Of a stretch of DNA of 64,000 bases, positions 22,950 through 33,701 are shown in pieces (the stretch's first letter is position 1; each line of letters starts with the position of its first letter). The position numbers and the translations under genes are program-made. The stretch spans positions 1,243,501-1,307,500 of the forward strand of contig JACVVK020000146.1 of NCBI GenBank assembly GCA_018292915.2, given 5' to 3'. Source of the DNA: Batillaria attramentaria. Its lineage: Eukaryota > Mollusca > Gastropoda > Batillariidae. The notes under the pieces are model-generated. The model saw only the letters and a program-made list of their open reading frames with translations. It did not search any database and was not told the origin of the DNA.

Positions 22950-23090
22950 TTTGTCGGGGATCGAACCTTCGACTTTCCGATTACGAATGCGACGCTCACC
23001 CACTATGTGGTGGAAAAGGACGTAAACCCCCAAACACCCACCCACCCACCCGCGACGCTCACCCAGCCGGTTGAGCCACCGCGGACTCAT
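22950..23090 (-). mobile_element. tRNA-like SINE (family E) containing a nested SINE-A tail
   Basis: On the minus strand the head has an A box TGGCTCAACCGG and a B box GGTTCGATCCC, both matching consensus. The head is split by a 49-bp insert at 23003-23051. The copy then runs into an A-rich run (22917-22931 on the + strand). Confidence 0.7.
23003..23051 (+). mobile_element. 49-bp SINE-A tail inserted with a 14-bp TSD
   Basis: The insert holds only the 3' end of SINE family A (TATGTGGTGGAAAAGGACGT, then CCCCCAAACACCC and CCACC units). GCGACGCTCACCCA flanks it at 22989-23002 and 23052-23065. It is an extremely 5'-truncated retroposition event. Confidence 0.85.
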
Positions 23091-23114
23091 CTGGAGAATT
23101 GTATCAGAGTGAAT

Positions 23115-23317
23115 AGGCATGTTTAGTAGGACTTCGTACGGAGGACTTCGCCGAGCAGCGTAACCCTTTTACATGTAAATTAGGCATGTTAGGGGTACCA
23201 TTAGCCAATCGCAGCGCGTTAGCCGCTCGCGGCCTCTGCCGTTTGAGCCTAATTTACATATAAATGGGCTACGCTGCTCAGCGAGGTCCTCCTTACGAAG
23301 TCCTACTAAACATGCCT
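23115..23317 (-). mobile_element. Long hairpin (foldback) MITE, copy 2
   Basis: This copy has the same arms and core as the one at 319-523 but lies in the opposite orientation: the GCGAG...GGCCTC core is the reverse complement of copy 1. The arms begin TTAGTAGG (about 23123) and end CCTACTAA (about 23309). The flanking eight bases again form an inverted repeat (AGGCATGT / ACATGCCT), and these differ from the flanks of copy 1. Confidence 0.8.
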
Positions 23318-23483
23318 GATCAGTTACTCTTATGAATGCTTATATTGCGAAACACTTCACACAAGCACACGTAGTGCTCATGTTGACCATTGAAATAGTA
23401 ATCGAGAACCAAATGTGCACGTTTACACTGTCTCTGTTCTGGTGGGCCGGCGGGTGATTGAGAATTTAAGTTTGTTGTTGTTT

Positions 23484-23648
23484 TTTCCCACCACGTATTG
23501 ATGATGTCAACGACGGGATAACAGGCTAAAATAAAGAAGGGGGGGGGGGGGGGGAAGCCAGCGCAAATATTTGACCCCAGCCGGGATTCGAATTCACGAC
23601 TCGAGCATTGAAAGCCCAAAGCTCTACCATTTGACTCTCCCAGCTCCT
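23484..23648 (-). mobile_element. SINE family A copy
   Basis: This is a reverse-strand copy with the tail end at left (TTTCCCACCACGTATTGATG), a poly-G expansion in the body near 23539-23555, and a clear head (CGAATTCACGACTCGAGCAT, then CTCTACCATTTGACTC). Confidence 0.8.
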
Positions 23649-25999
23649 CTCAGAAATGAACCTATGTGTCCAGTGTGTGTATATATATCAAGAAAATTCA
23701 AGCAAAGCACATTTTTTTGCCAGCTGCCCCCACTATTCACGTTACACAGTTTTGTTGTCTCTGTCCGTCTGAGCACACGCACTCTGGACAGCCCGAGTTT
23801 TTGTCCGCTTCGAACAGTGTTGACCTCGGAAGCGCGCCCCTCTTCTGGCGGTACCATGGGCAGAAATGAAACGGGGAAAGAAACCTGGTGTGAAAATGGT
23901 GTATATTTAGAACATAGATCCGCGTTTGAAAAGCTTCGGGTTGGATAGTTGTCCCATGTCTTTGGTGAGAACGAACCCGTATGTGCCCCAATTTTCGGCC
24001 GAAGGTCTGTAGAGGTGGGGAGTGTTATTTGGAGCGCGAGGAAATGACTAACATGGCGGAAATCGGTGTGCGGTCAGGGTCACCGACGGTGTTCAGCATT
24101 CACATTTCATTTTAGGAGAATTTTGCGAGGGAAATGTGGACCCACAGTGCTGAGGTTGTGCCCCGTCCAGTATAACACACAACTGGAATCATTTCGCCAT
24201 TCAGTTTTGACTTTGTGCCAGCAAGAGACAGTCACAATGCCTGGCATGAAGCTGATATGTGTCCAGTGCTTGGGGGGAGAAGTGATGATAGTGGTGGTGT
24301 GGGGGGAGATGGGAGGGGCTGGGGGCTAAGGGAGGAGGGGGCCGGGGGTGGGGGTGGGGGGTGTCTTAACTTACAATAATTCCGAAACCATTATGTACTC
24401 CAAACAGTTTTCAGGATGAACAGAAAAGACACCGTAAATCAAAATCAGAAATCAGGCGAAAAAACAAAGACGAGAGAAAAAAAAAATCACCAAAATGAAC
24501 GAAACAAACAACACAAAACAACATCAACAAAAACAGAGACAACGATCACATTATTTTGCCGTTGCTCAAGTCTCTCAGCCTTGCAGACGAAGGTCACTGC
24601 ACTTGTGTAGGTACTACCGTAAGCTTATTTCGTGGCCATCAGTGCGAACATTTGCGTCCTATCTCCCTCAGTGCAGCGTGTCTTGCCATGGCTTAAGACT
24701 TCCATCCTTTTGATCCTAAACGGGTCACTGTACACTTTGTACAGCCGTGGTACGCATACTGGTGTACTCAGTCACGACTACTACTTCTCAGTAGACTCTG
24801 TCAAAGACTGCTTTGTCCCCAGAACTGGATTAACCCTCCGTGTCTGTGTGTCAAGCCATCGACACAGAAACACACCCTACGCCGAGGCACAGGTCAGTCA
24901 ACATGTTGCCCTGCGCGTTGATTCAAATCTTAACACCGTTACACACGTTCTGTTGACGAACACTCCTCTCCATATCCTCAAGGGGGCGGAGGGAGAGAAG
25001 TCCCATCGATAACCCCAATTTTCTTGAGTCGGGAAGGGTGCGAGACTATTTCAAGTGGGACTGATATGTGTAAGATGATGTTGATACGGCTTAAACGTGG
25101 TGTACCGGTTAGTAGGCGAAAGAAATCGGTGTTTTATCAATGGGATCCAAATGAGTGTCAATTGTTTCTGCGAAAGTGAGCGTTCCCGTGACTGAAGATG
25201 GACTAGCCGACCCCGGCTGAAGATCGTACTTGAGTCAGTTGTTTTGACTGTCATGAATGCGGGGCCTTTCAGTAGTTGTCTGTTGTGTTGTCCTTTCTGG
25301 TACTTTCTTCAATGAACACCACTCCTGCAGGGTCGATCAGAGAGGCGAGTTGTCAGTCGTGGAAAATCAAATCGCAGCGGTTATGTTCCTGAAATAAGAA
25401 TTTATTTGATCTCTTCAGTTGTCCCTAAAATCTCGGCCGGCCACCTCCGGGGATATTCCATAGATGCAAGCATGCGAACAAAGGTTTTAATCAAAATAAG
25501 AACAAGAGAAGTATTGTATTTCGTGACATTGAAGTGTATACTGCGGTATTTGTTTGAGAAATACACCACAGTACTGCAGCTGGCGTTTGGACTTGTCTGG
25601 TCTTGACTGGAATTGGAATGGCACGGTCTTGAAGAGAAACTCGCGGCAAACCCTCGTTCGGTCATCCAGACTTGCCCCCCGCCAGAAGCAAGACCACGTG
25701 ATTCTCAAGATGTCATCGTGTGCCTTGTTCTATCCAGCTGCTGTGATTTTAGCAGGCCTTTCGGTCCCCAGTGCCTGTTTCCGAGAGGCAGATACTATTC
25801 TTTGCAGGGTTTTCCACTCCTGTAGAATATACTCGGCTTACCCGGAGAACCGATTTGTCAAGTTCCAGTCGATACGGGCTGCGGGTGACCAAACTGTATG
25901 GCAGGGAACATGTCAGTGTCCGTTTCCTAGTGTTTCTGCTCTTACTGACTGACGTGGCGTATATTAGACCTCAACAGTAACTTGATGAAATATCAGCAG

Positions 26000-26151
26000 A
26001 TTGAGCATTAATAATAATAATATTAATAATCTTATATAGCGCAGTATCCCCACAAGGTGAGCTCAAGGCGCTTCATAATTACCGTCCAAACTAATAAAAC
26101 AAGAGTATGCAACACATACTGACACTACACAAGCAAAATCCCAAACAAAAC

Positions 26152-26242
<91 letters not shown>

Positions 26243-26245
26243 TAT
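26000..26245 (-). mobile_element. LINE 3' UTR fragment, same family as 51174-51357
   Basis: In reverse orientation it shares CTTATATAGCGCAGTATCCC, AAGGTGAGCTCAAGGCGCTT and the TGCAACACATACTGACAC segment. It too is followed by a long (AC)n array (26149-26240). The repeat thus sits at the same place in the 3' UTR in both copies. Confidence 0.75.
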
Positions 26246-26284
26246 CGTGATTTATGCTTTAGTAAAATGGTTACCGCTTATGCT

Positions 26285-26445
26285 TTGCCTCACAATAGAG
26301 TTTGTGTTGTGAGTAAATGTGAATACTGTCCACGGTGGCACAGACTCCGAAATGATAGGACTGACAGTATGCCCGCCTTGGTAAGTACAAAGCAATCGGA
26401 CATTCCGAAGATGAATCGGTTTGTGACCGATATCGGACGCACTGA
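26285..26445 (-). repeat. Dispersed repeat family I, copy 1
   Basis: The reverse complement reads AAACCGATTCATCTTCGGAA, then TACCAAGGCGGGCATACTG and CCTATCATTTCGGAGTCTG. It matches 31425-31525. Confidence 0.65.
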
Positions 26446-26849
26446 GATATGAAGCCTTGCATACGGGCTATGTCTTGTGCATTTTGGGTACTCGTCAGCC
26501 AAGTCATCATTCACTGGCCTGCACAGTGATTTTTACCCCCCAGCGACAGCACACCCGCCTTGTTTTGTTTCCCCCCCCCCCCCTCCTTATTTCTCAGGTA
26601 GACTCCGCTCTCTCGGCTTTGTCCCCATCAGAACAGTGGAGCCCCCCCAAAGCCCGGCCCTGGTGTGTTGTTTACCTGTCCAGGTAATCTCTATACAACA
26701 AGTCTGCGATTTAGAACTAAGGATTGAACTGCAGCGGAGGGGGCAGGTACGGAAGACGTAACAGCTGAGGGGGAGAAATTGGAGGGGGGGGGGGTGGAAT
26801 AGCGGGGTGGTGAGGGTTGGGAGGGGCGTGGAGGTAGAGGGTGGGGGTA

Positions 26850-26851
26850 GG

Positions 26852-26917
<66 letters not shown>
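26850..26917 (+). repeat. (GT)n array
   Basis: This GT tract follows a G-rich segment (26786-26850). Confidence 0.95.
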
Positions 26918-26921
<4 letters not shown>

Positions 26922-27121
26922 CTTTTGTTATCATTTCGATTATTTCATATGTCTGTATTGATGGTATTCTTTACCTGTAAACCGGCATTCGTGCCACATG
27001 GTATCATGTGGATTTCAAGGAACTTCCAGCTTGTGACGTCTGTATACCCGGGTGTGTGTGGTGGTGGTGGGGGGGGGGATGGATAGATAGATAGAGAGAG
27101 AGAGAGAGGGAGAGGGTGGGT

Positions 27122-27283
27122 GGGTGGATGTTTGGGGGTTTAACGTCCTTTTCCACCACATACGGGTGATATCAAAGACTGACGGGGCAACGATGAAAAA
27201 GCCAGCACTCAACATAGTTGGCCTCCAGCCGGATACGAACCCAAGAACCCGAGCCATTAGAAGTCAACAACGCTCTACCTTAG

Positions 27284-27285
<2 letters not shown>
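27122..27285 (-). mobile_element. SINE family A copy
   Basis: The reverse-strand copy contains TTTAACGTCCTTTTCCACCA, AAAAGCCAGCAC and a diverged head ending near AACGCTCTACC. It is flanked on both sides by (GA)n tracts. Confidence 0.78.
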
Positions 27286-27326
<41 letters not shown>

Positions 27327-27564
27327 ATAGTTCGTTATTTGTCACCGTAGAGAGAGAGAGGACATGCAGACCTTTTTGTAATCTTGTAATCTGTTTATGT
27401 CAGTAGCTGATATGCTCTGGTGTTAGGTTCTCGCGCACAGTGTGTGAGTTAACACGTGATGTCCGGATCAGGATAGCGATATGTTTATAATGTGAACATG
27501 CAGTTAGCGAGTGTATAATCCGTCCTTGACACTGACTCCGTTTGTGTTCGCTTCTGTCATTCGG

Positions 27565-27767
27565 TTATGGTTTGTGTGTGTGTGTGTGTGTGTGTGGTGG
27601 TGTGTGTGTGTGTGTGTGTGTGTGTCTGGGGGGGGGGGGGGGTGTCAGCTATCCTTCAGTTAATCGATGATCAACAACGAGCCACAACCTCAATTAATGG
27701 ATTACTCGTTCAGTTCATCCCTCGCTCACTCGCTCGCTCACGTAGTCAACCAAAGAAGCAACCGAAC

Positions 27768-27836
<69 letters not shown>

Positions 27837-27848
27837 GTCAGTCAGTCA
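27565..27848 (+). repeat. (GT)n, poly-G and (AATC)n arrays
   Basis: GT tracts lie at about 27571-27626, poly-G at about 27629-27642, and AATC tetranucleotides at about 27773-27848. Confidence 0.9.
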
Positions 27849-28539
27849 CGTCCCTAGTATTGAAATTGTACCAGCATCGGAGCGTGCCAAAGGTGTGATG
27901 TTTTACTTGTTATCCGGCTAACCCGTTGACATTTATTACAGTCGTAGTCATGTGATGTAATCTACGCTGTGAGTGTGAACATCTCCTTGTATGATCGTGA
28001 AGGTGTCTGCCTTTCTCCGGGGATGATAACCCTATGCACCATGACCTGACTGTTGGGCTTAACCTGCACGTACTGCACCAACCACTGAACACACACAAAC
28101 TATACCTTTGGTTATCTCCTTAGACATCGACCTCGGCGCTTACGCAGTAATGCTAATAATAATACTGGTTACTAACAGTAGCTGTTCATGTCTTGGGTTT
28201 GTAATAATCATTAATCACCTGAATGAAGACCGAGTTACGCTTGATTGACCACATGTAGAGAGTTCTGTGCTTGCATATATGGGAAACAACAACAACAACA
28301 ACAACAACAACAATCAAACAACATCACTAAACCCACGTTTCAGCCCCACCCGAATCCCTCATACAGTACGTATCTTGTGCACTAATTTGGGACGGGGGGC
28401 GGGGTGCCCATTTTTTTCCTTGCATGCATATCGTGTGATTGTTTTTGGCTCCCTTGTGTAACAATGGGAGTCTATGTATTAACCCTCCGTCGTCTCTGTG
28501 TGTGTGTGTGTGTGTGTGTGTGTTGTGTGTTGTGGTGTG

Positions 28540-29530
28540 TGTGTCCCAGGAAAACTTTAACGTTGTCATTTTCTCAGAATCTACAAACAGTAGAGGCACC
28601 AAAACTTGGCTTGCTGATTAGAAACAACCACAAGACCTTTCAAAACATATCATTTTGAATGACCTTGACCCAAGGTCAAGGTCACTAAAGCTCTCTGTTT
28701 GAAAATTTTACATTGGCATTTTCTCGTAATCTACAAATGCCAGAGGTTTAAACCTTGCATGATGATAGACATTGATAAGAACTTTACAGATATACATGTA
28801 GTCAGTTACCTTCTGTCAAGGTCAAGGCCGCACAAGATAGTTTTGTGAAACCTTAACATTGGCATTTTCTCAGAAACAACGAACAGCAGAGGTGCCAAAC
28901 CTGGCATGCTGATAGACAGTGATTAAGACCTATGCACACGAGACCATCTTAAATGACCTTGACTGAAGGTCAAGGTCATTAAAACAGTCCTGTTCGGAAA
29001 TTTTACATTTGCATTTTCTCAGTATCTAGAAGAATCAGAAGCATCAAACTATGTGCGATGATTGACATTGGCAGCACCTGTACAGACATACCTGTGTTCA
29101 GTGACTTTTAGAGTCAAGGTCAAGGTCATGCACGCGTTTTTTTGGGAAACTTTAACCTTGGCATTTTCTCCAAAATCAACAAACAGTAGAGGCACCAAAC
29201 TAGGCATGATGATAGACAGCAGTGAGACCTACCTTTCTGAATGACCTTGACTGAAGGTCAAGGTCATTAAAGCTGTCTGTTGTGAATTTTAACATTACTG
29301 TTTTCGGAGGAACTACAAATGCTAGAGGCATCAAACTTGGCATGACGATAGACATTGATGAGATTTCATTTGAATGACGTTGACCAAAGGTCAAGGCTGT
29401 ACAAACTGTTTCGGGGAAAATTGTAATATTGCCAGGAACTCAGAGCGCCAGACACTTTACTTAGCATGATAATGGATAGTGATAAGAGCTTTACAAACAT
29501 ACTTTTGTGAATGACCTTGACCTGTGTCGC
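28540..29530 (+). repeat. Tandem array (about 130-160-bp units) carrying AGGTCAAGGTCA sites
   Basis: About seven units share TTAACATTGGCATTTTCTC, CAAACAGTAGAGGCACCAAA, CTTGGCATGATGATAGAC and a perfect or near-perfect inverted repeat TGACCTTGACC-NNN-GGTCAAGGTCA. Sites lie near 28660, 28816, 28954, 29113, 29242, 29374 and 29511, alternating between full and half palindromes. Related GGTCAAGGTCA sites occur near 34397 and 34431. Confidence 0.85.
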
Positions 29531-29599
29531 AAGGGAGCCATGGAGGCTTTTGCCTCTCTAGTTTGTTTTAGTTTTTTATTCCGCGGTCCCTCCAGTAAG

Positions 29600-29818
29600 G
29601 ATTTTTTTTTTGTTTTTTTTTTTTGTCGTGCACACTTGATGTTGTGCATGGTGTGTACACGAAGGCGAGACAGGTACCGTAAACGAGTCTGCACGTAATG
29701 TTGACTCGATTTGGAAAGGAAAAATCCCGCCTCAGTAATTCCAGCCCGCCAGGGACTCAAACCAGGCAGCTCAGGATACGAATTCGGGTACCCTATCCAC
29801 TAGGCCAAATCCCTGTAG
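29600..29818 (-). mobile_element. SINE family C copy
   Basis: The minus strand has an A box TGGCCTAGTGG and a B box GGTTTGAGTCC. The body then contains GCAGACTCGTTTACGGTACC and GCCTTCGTGTACACACC. It shares this body with 49105-49375 and ends in T/A-rich sequence. Confidence 0.78.
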
Positions 29819-30971
29819 CAACGTCCATTTTTAGAGATTTGACATTCCTGATATACCGGGCTCTAATTTTCCGGTACACCCCTTTTGCACTCGGCGAAAG
29901 AAGTCAAGACACTTGAAAAGTGAGTGCACATTTGATCAGCTGGGTACCGAGAAGACGGATTGGTTTGGGCAATGTACGTGCAAGGTTCCACGCCCACAAT
30001 TGTCAACGGACACAGGGCAACCCTTTAGAAAAAGTACCGAGATCGTGGCATAACCGTAAATCTGCGTTTGCTGAAGATAGGGTTTTGTTTGCGTAAGGAA
30101 GCTGTTCGTACTGAGATTCACAGTAAATTATCCGCCATGAGACTGAACTACGTTTCAGACGACTGTTCTGTGCAGATACGATACTATGATTTATGCAGTG
30201 GATCACGACGAAAACTGCAGGTTGCACCTTCCAGATACAGCCTAAAATAGAAAAGTCGACACTGAGGAACTTCTGTCGTGGTCTGGAAGAAGGACCCATG
30301 TGCCTGTCAAATCCGTGCGCGCTTGCGCACTTCTCGCAGAAGACGGTCGACTTCGTTTCGGACAAATTTACGACGCATTTGTGCAGCTAGAGGAGAGAGA
30401 CCTTAACCCTTTCATGAACAGCCGCTTATCGATGATGAAGGAGCCATAATTTCTTGAAAACCACTCAAGCACGGGGCTGGAGTGGACTGATTTATTGGTT
30501 GAGAGCGGCGTGACTTTTGGTCTCCGATTTGGACAATCTCCCCGCAGGCTCTTTACAGTGCGTTGGCACTCCGCGAGGGCCCTAGGCTGTTGGGGGAGGG
30601 GGTGAGCCCCATTATCTGGCAGTCTGAGAGGCTGTTTGGTGGGCTGGGAGGACTCTCTCGGGCGCTGGCCGCTTTGCTAGTGCAGGCACTTGCAATTTGC
30701 AGGATGGTGTGTGCGCGGTTTGATCGTGCACTACGTTTTGATTGACTCCGCCAACGATGCTTGTGTGGTAACCGCCCTCAGAAATGCTCGTGCTCATGGT
30801 GACTCTTCATCGGCCAATTAGCTGGATTAGTGTGAGATGTACGGCAATAATGATAATGATGATGATACGGCAATAATAAGAAGAAGAAGGAGGAGGAGGA
30901 TATCTGGCGGTGATTTGTGGACAAATGTACAGCGACGTACAAGATGACGTGTTGTGAAATAAATATAACGT

Positions 30972-31375
30972 GTATGGGGCGGTCGGTGGTCTAGTGGTTA
31001 CGACTTAGTCACCAATGCGAGAGGTCATGTTTGAGTCCCACTCGGGGCGAAGAATTTTTTTTCTCAAGTTTCTGGCATGTGGCTCCGTTCATTCGGGCCG
31101 ACAGTCGGGAATTCTCTCCGGGTACTCCGGCTTCCCCCCCCCCCCTCTGCTTTGGAAATGTTCAGCCCACAAAATAAAATAAATGCAATTCTAAAATTCC
31201 GAAACTTGAATTGCTGAGCTGGCCCTTCGCACCACGTGATTGTAATGTATTCATGTCCAGTGTGTGAGAGAATGCGTGTGATTGACGTGAGCGTGCGTGT
31301 TGGATTTAGCTCGCGGCGCTTTGAGCCAAACATTTGGGATAAAGCGCCTGTATTGATGAGCTTATTATTGTTATT
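30972..31375 (+). mobile_element. SINE family B, near-complete composite copy
   Basis: A tRNA-like head (A box TGGTCTAGTGG, B-box-like GTTTGAGTCCC near 31031-31041) is followed by TCTCCGGGTACTCCGGCTTC. A long 3' part runs through TGCAATTCTAAAATTCCGAA and GCGGCGCTTTGAGCC to AAGCGCCTGTATTGATGAG and a TTA-rich tail. The terminal GCGCTTTGAGC...GCGCC module resembles LINE 3' ends, suggesting the family borrows LINE machinery. Confidence 0.72.
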
Positions 31376-31424
31376 GTTAACTGAATACCATGTTCAAGCC
31401 ACACACAATGGCTTCACATCTGCG

Positions 31425-31530
31425 TCGGACATCGATTCATTTCCAGAATGTCACATTACTTTCTTACCAAGGCGGACGTCTGTCCTATCATTTCTGTACC
31501 ACAGTGGACAATATTCAGTGTCCTAAACTT
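31425..31530 (+). repeat. Dispersed repeat family I, copy 2
   Basis: It contains CATCGATTCATTTCCAGAAT, CTTACCAAGGCGGACGTCTG and CCACAGTGGACAATATTCAG, homologous to 26285-26445 in the opposite orientation. Confidence 0.62.
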
Positions 31531-32125
31531 TTACGGTCACCCAGGACATTTTGCCCTGTTACAGTTCACACGGACATGCAGCCCAGTGCACACTGTAATA
31601 GTTTTTCTGAATTATAATCGGAAGCCAAGTCCTTGCACGACTTTCGCCTTGCTGTGTCATCCTTCGTGTACTTTAGACACCTTGTTTTTCTCAGCCGATG
31701 AGCGCTGTGCCAAATTTATGCGAAATCATATATATGTATATCTTCTCATTCGTGCACTGTCACTGACATGCGACACAGTGACCTACTGTTATAATTTAAT
31801 TAACCCGTGTATGGTGCAGTGTGATATATCATCGCAAGAAATAAAGGATCACTTGCAAAAACACGCATTGCTAATGACAAATGGAGGTGTGTAATGATGA
31901 TGCACGCCCCATTGCTGCTAAAGACGAACATGTGACCCAGAGTCAAACATTCAGTATTCCGCAAGCGTATCACCTTTTTATGACGCGTTTTCAGTCAAAG
32001 AGCTTAGTTTTGGTCGAATTTTGAGAATTTTTTTTTCGTCGAATCATTCAAACTGTATCACGGTATCCCTGAAACGTACGAGCACGATTTTTTTTTCTTT
32101 CACTGGATAGCTTGGCTGTCTTGCC

Positions 32126-32244
32126 AGCACGACTGCTGGAAAAGGACGTCTCCCAGACACCCACCCGCCCACCCACCCAGCACGACTGCTGGAAAAGGAC
32201 GTCTCCCAGACACCCACCCGCCCACCCACCCAGCACGACTGCAG
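32126..32244 (+). repeat. 53-bp tandem repeat derived from a SINE-A tail
   Basis: A unit beginning CAGCACGACTGCTGGAAAAG and containing GGACGTCTCCCAGACACCC, then CCCACCCACC, occurs twice, followed by the start of a third. The GGAAAAGGACGT...ACACCCACC part resembles the 3' tail of SINE family A. Confidence 0.75.
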
Positions 32245-32659
32245 AGTTTCTGTACTTGTTTTTGACAAACTGTGACCATTTTACAACAACCTCCGGAGTT
32301 GCAAGATGGTCCGTAGCTTTTTGTGGCGAGTGTATGTGTGGCCAACATACTCCGGCGTATTCCGTTCTGTAGGTGTCCCCGTGCAATGTAGGCCTATTCA
32401 CAGGCATGTTCATAATGCCGTTGTAATAGCATCGCGCGTGGCCTTTCACCTTGCATGGCGCCGGCCAAGGACGGGTCTGAGCATACACACACACACAAAA
32501 AAGACATTCATTACACCAGCAGAGCGTCCATGTGATTGAGGTTGAATGCGTTGGGGCGTCAGGTTACGCGTCAAACTGTGTCACGTGTATGTGTCGGTCA
32601 GGCGATGCCGGTGTCCCGCGTCGTGTTAACTCCCCTGCGTGTGCGAATGGTTAAATTTT

Positions 32660-32662
32660 GTT

Positions 32663-32725
<63 letters not shown>

Positions 32726-32960
32726 TGTGTATGTGTGTGCGCGCGCGCGCGCGCGCAGGCGTCTATCAAATGTAGTTGTGAGCAAGTTGTATGTAAATGT
32801 AAGAAGTCTGCTTTTGTTTGATCTGGTTACTGTGTTCTGTATAGTTGTGATATATACCTCAATGCTGGCTGAATGGATACTTATGAAGACATATGTGCCT
32901 GTACCCCCTGATGGGGTTTCTGGAAATAAACTGAAACTAAAACTGAAACTGTTAAAAGTT
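32660..32960 (+). mobile_element. LINE-like 3' tail after a (GT)n array
   Basis: The segment ends GCCTGTACCCCCTGATGGGG, then TTTCTGGAAATAAACTGAAA followed by CTGAAA-type short repeats. This is a 3' end style seen in RTE-like LINEs. The (GT)n and (GC)n arrays at 32664-32757 lie at its left. Confidence 0.5.
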
Positions 32961-32985
32961 GCGTAAATAAACCGGGGCAGTTTTT

Positions 32986-33135
32986 GCGTACTTACTCACT
33001 TAGGCCCCTGGCTCCAAGTGGAGCATGGGCCATCGACGGCCCTTCGCCATCGCACTCTGTTCTGGGCTATTCTTGCCACTCCAGTCCAGTTGGTCCCTTG
33101 CTAGCTCTTAAGCTCTCAGTTAAGATGGAGCCGTG
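32986..33135 (-). mobile_element. Second copy of the LINE-like fragment family
   Basis: It shares CTGGCTCCAAGTGGAGCAT, CCCTTCGCCATCGCACTCT and CACTCCAGTCCAGTTGGTCC with 55688-55825. It extends further at its right (5') side and may continue to about 33250. No target duplication was identified. Confidence 0.7.
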
Positions 33136-33607
33136 AACTATGTATCAAGTTCTCCTCATCAGAATCATTTATCGTGGCCATGATTCTTGTGTGCAACACC
33201 GGCTGGTTCCATTCTCTTCTCCTCGCGTGCATGTGGAAGACGGTCTCAACCCCGTCATTTGGTAAAAGAGCCTAAGCGCAATGAATTTAAGAAGCACTTA
33301 GCCTTTTCTAGAATTTGACGCCGGGTAGAGCTGTGTTGAAGGTGTGCCGAAAGACGTCACGAGATCGGCTAAATGACAATGTACGTTCTCACTTTGTCAC
33401 TAACACGTTGTTCAATGTTGACAATACTGGGACTTAGCCGTTCTTGGTGCACGCATTTTACATTTCAATGTTGTGCACGATGTGCGTGAAGGTTTCACTA
33501 TATAACAGATGCCATCGTAGATCACCCGTATCTTTACGATCAATCTGCAGTTCCTGTGGACATTTTTGTCCAGACTACCTTTGTCAGTGGCAGCGACAGC
33601 ACCGGGA

Positions 33608-33611
<4 letters not shown>

Positions 33612-33699
<88 letters not shown>
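33612..33699 (+). repeat. (GT)44 array
   Basis: This is one of the longest perfect GT tracts in the window. Confidence 0.95.

Positions 33700-33701
<2 letters not shown>

Noticed and set aside
31448..31894. 148-codon frame on the + strand
   Set aside because: Begins inside dispersed repeat family I and shows no family motif.
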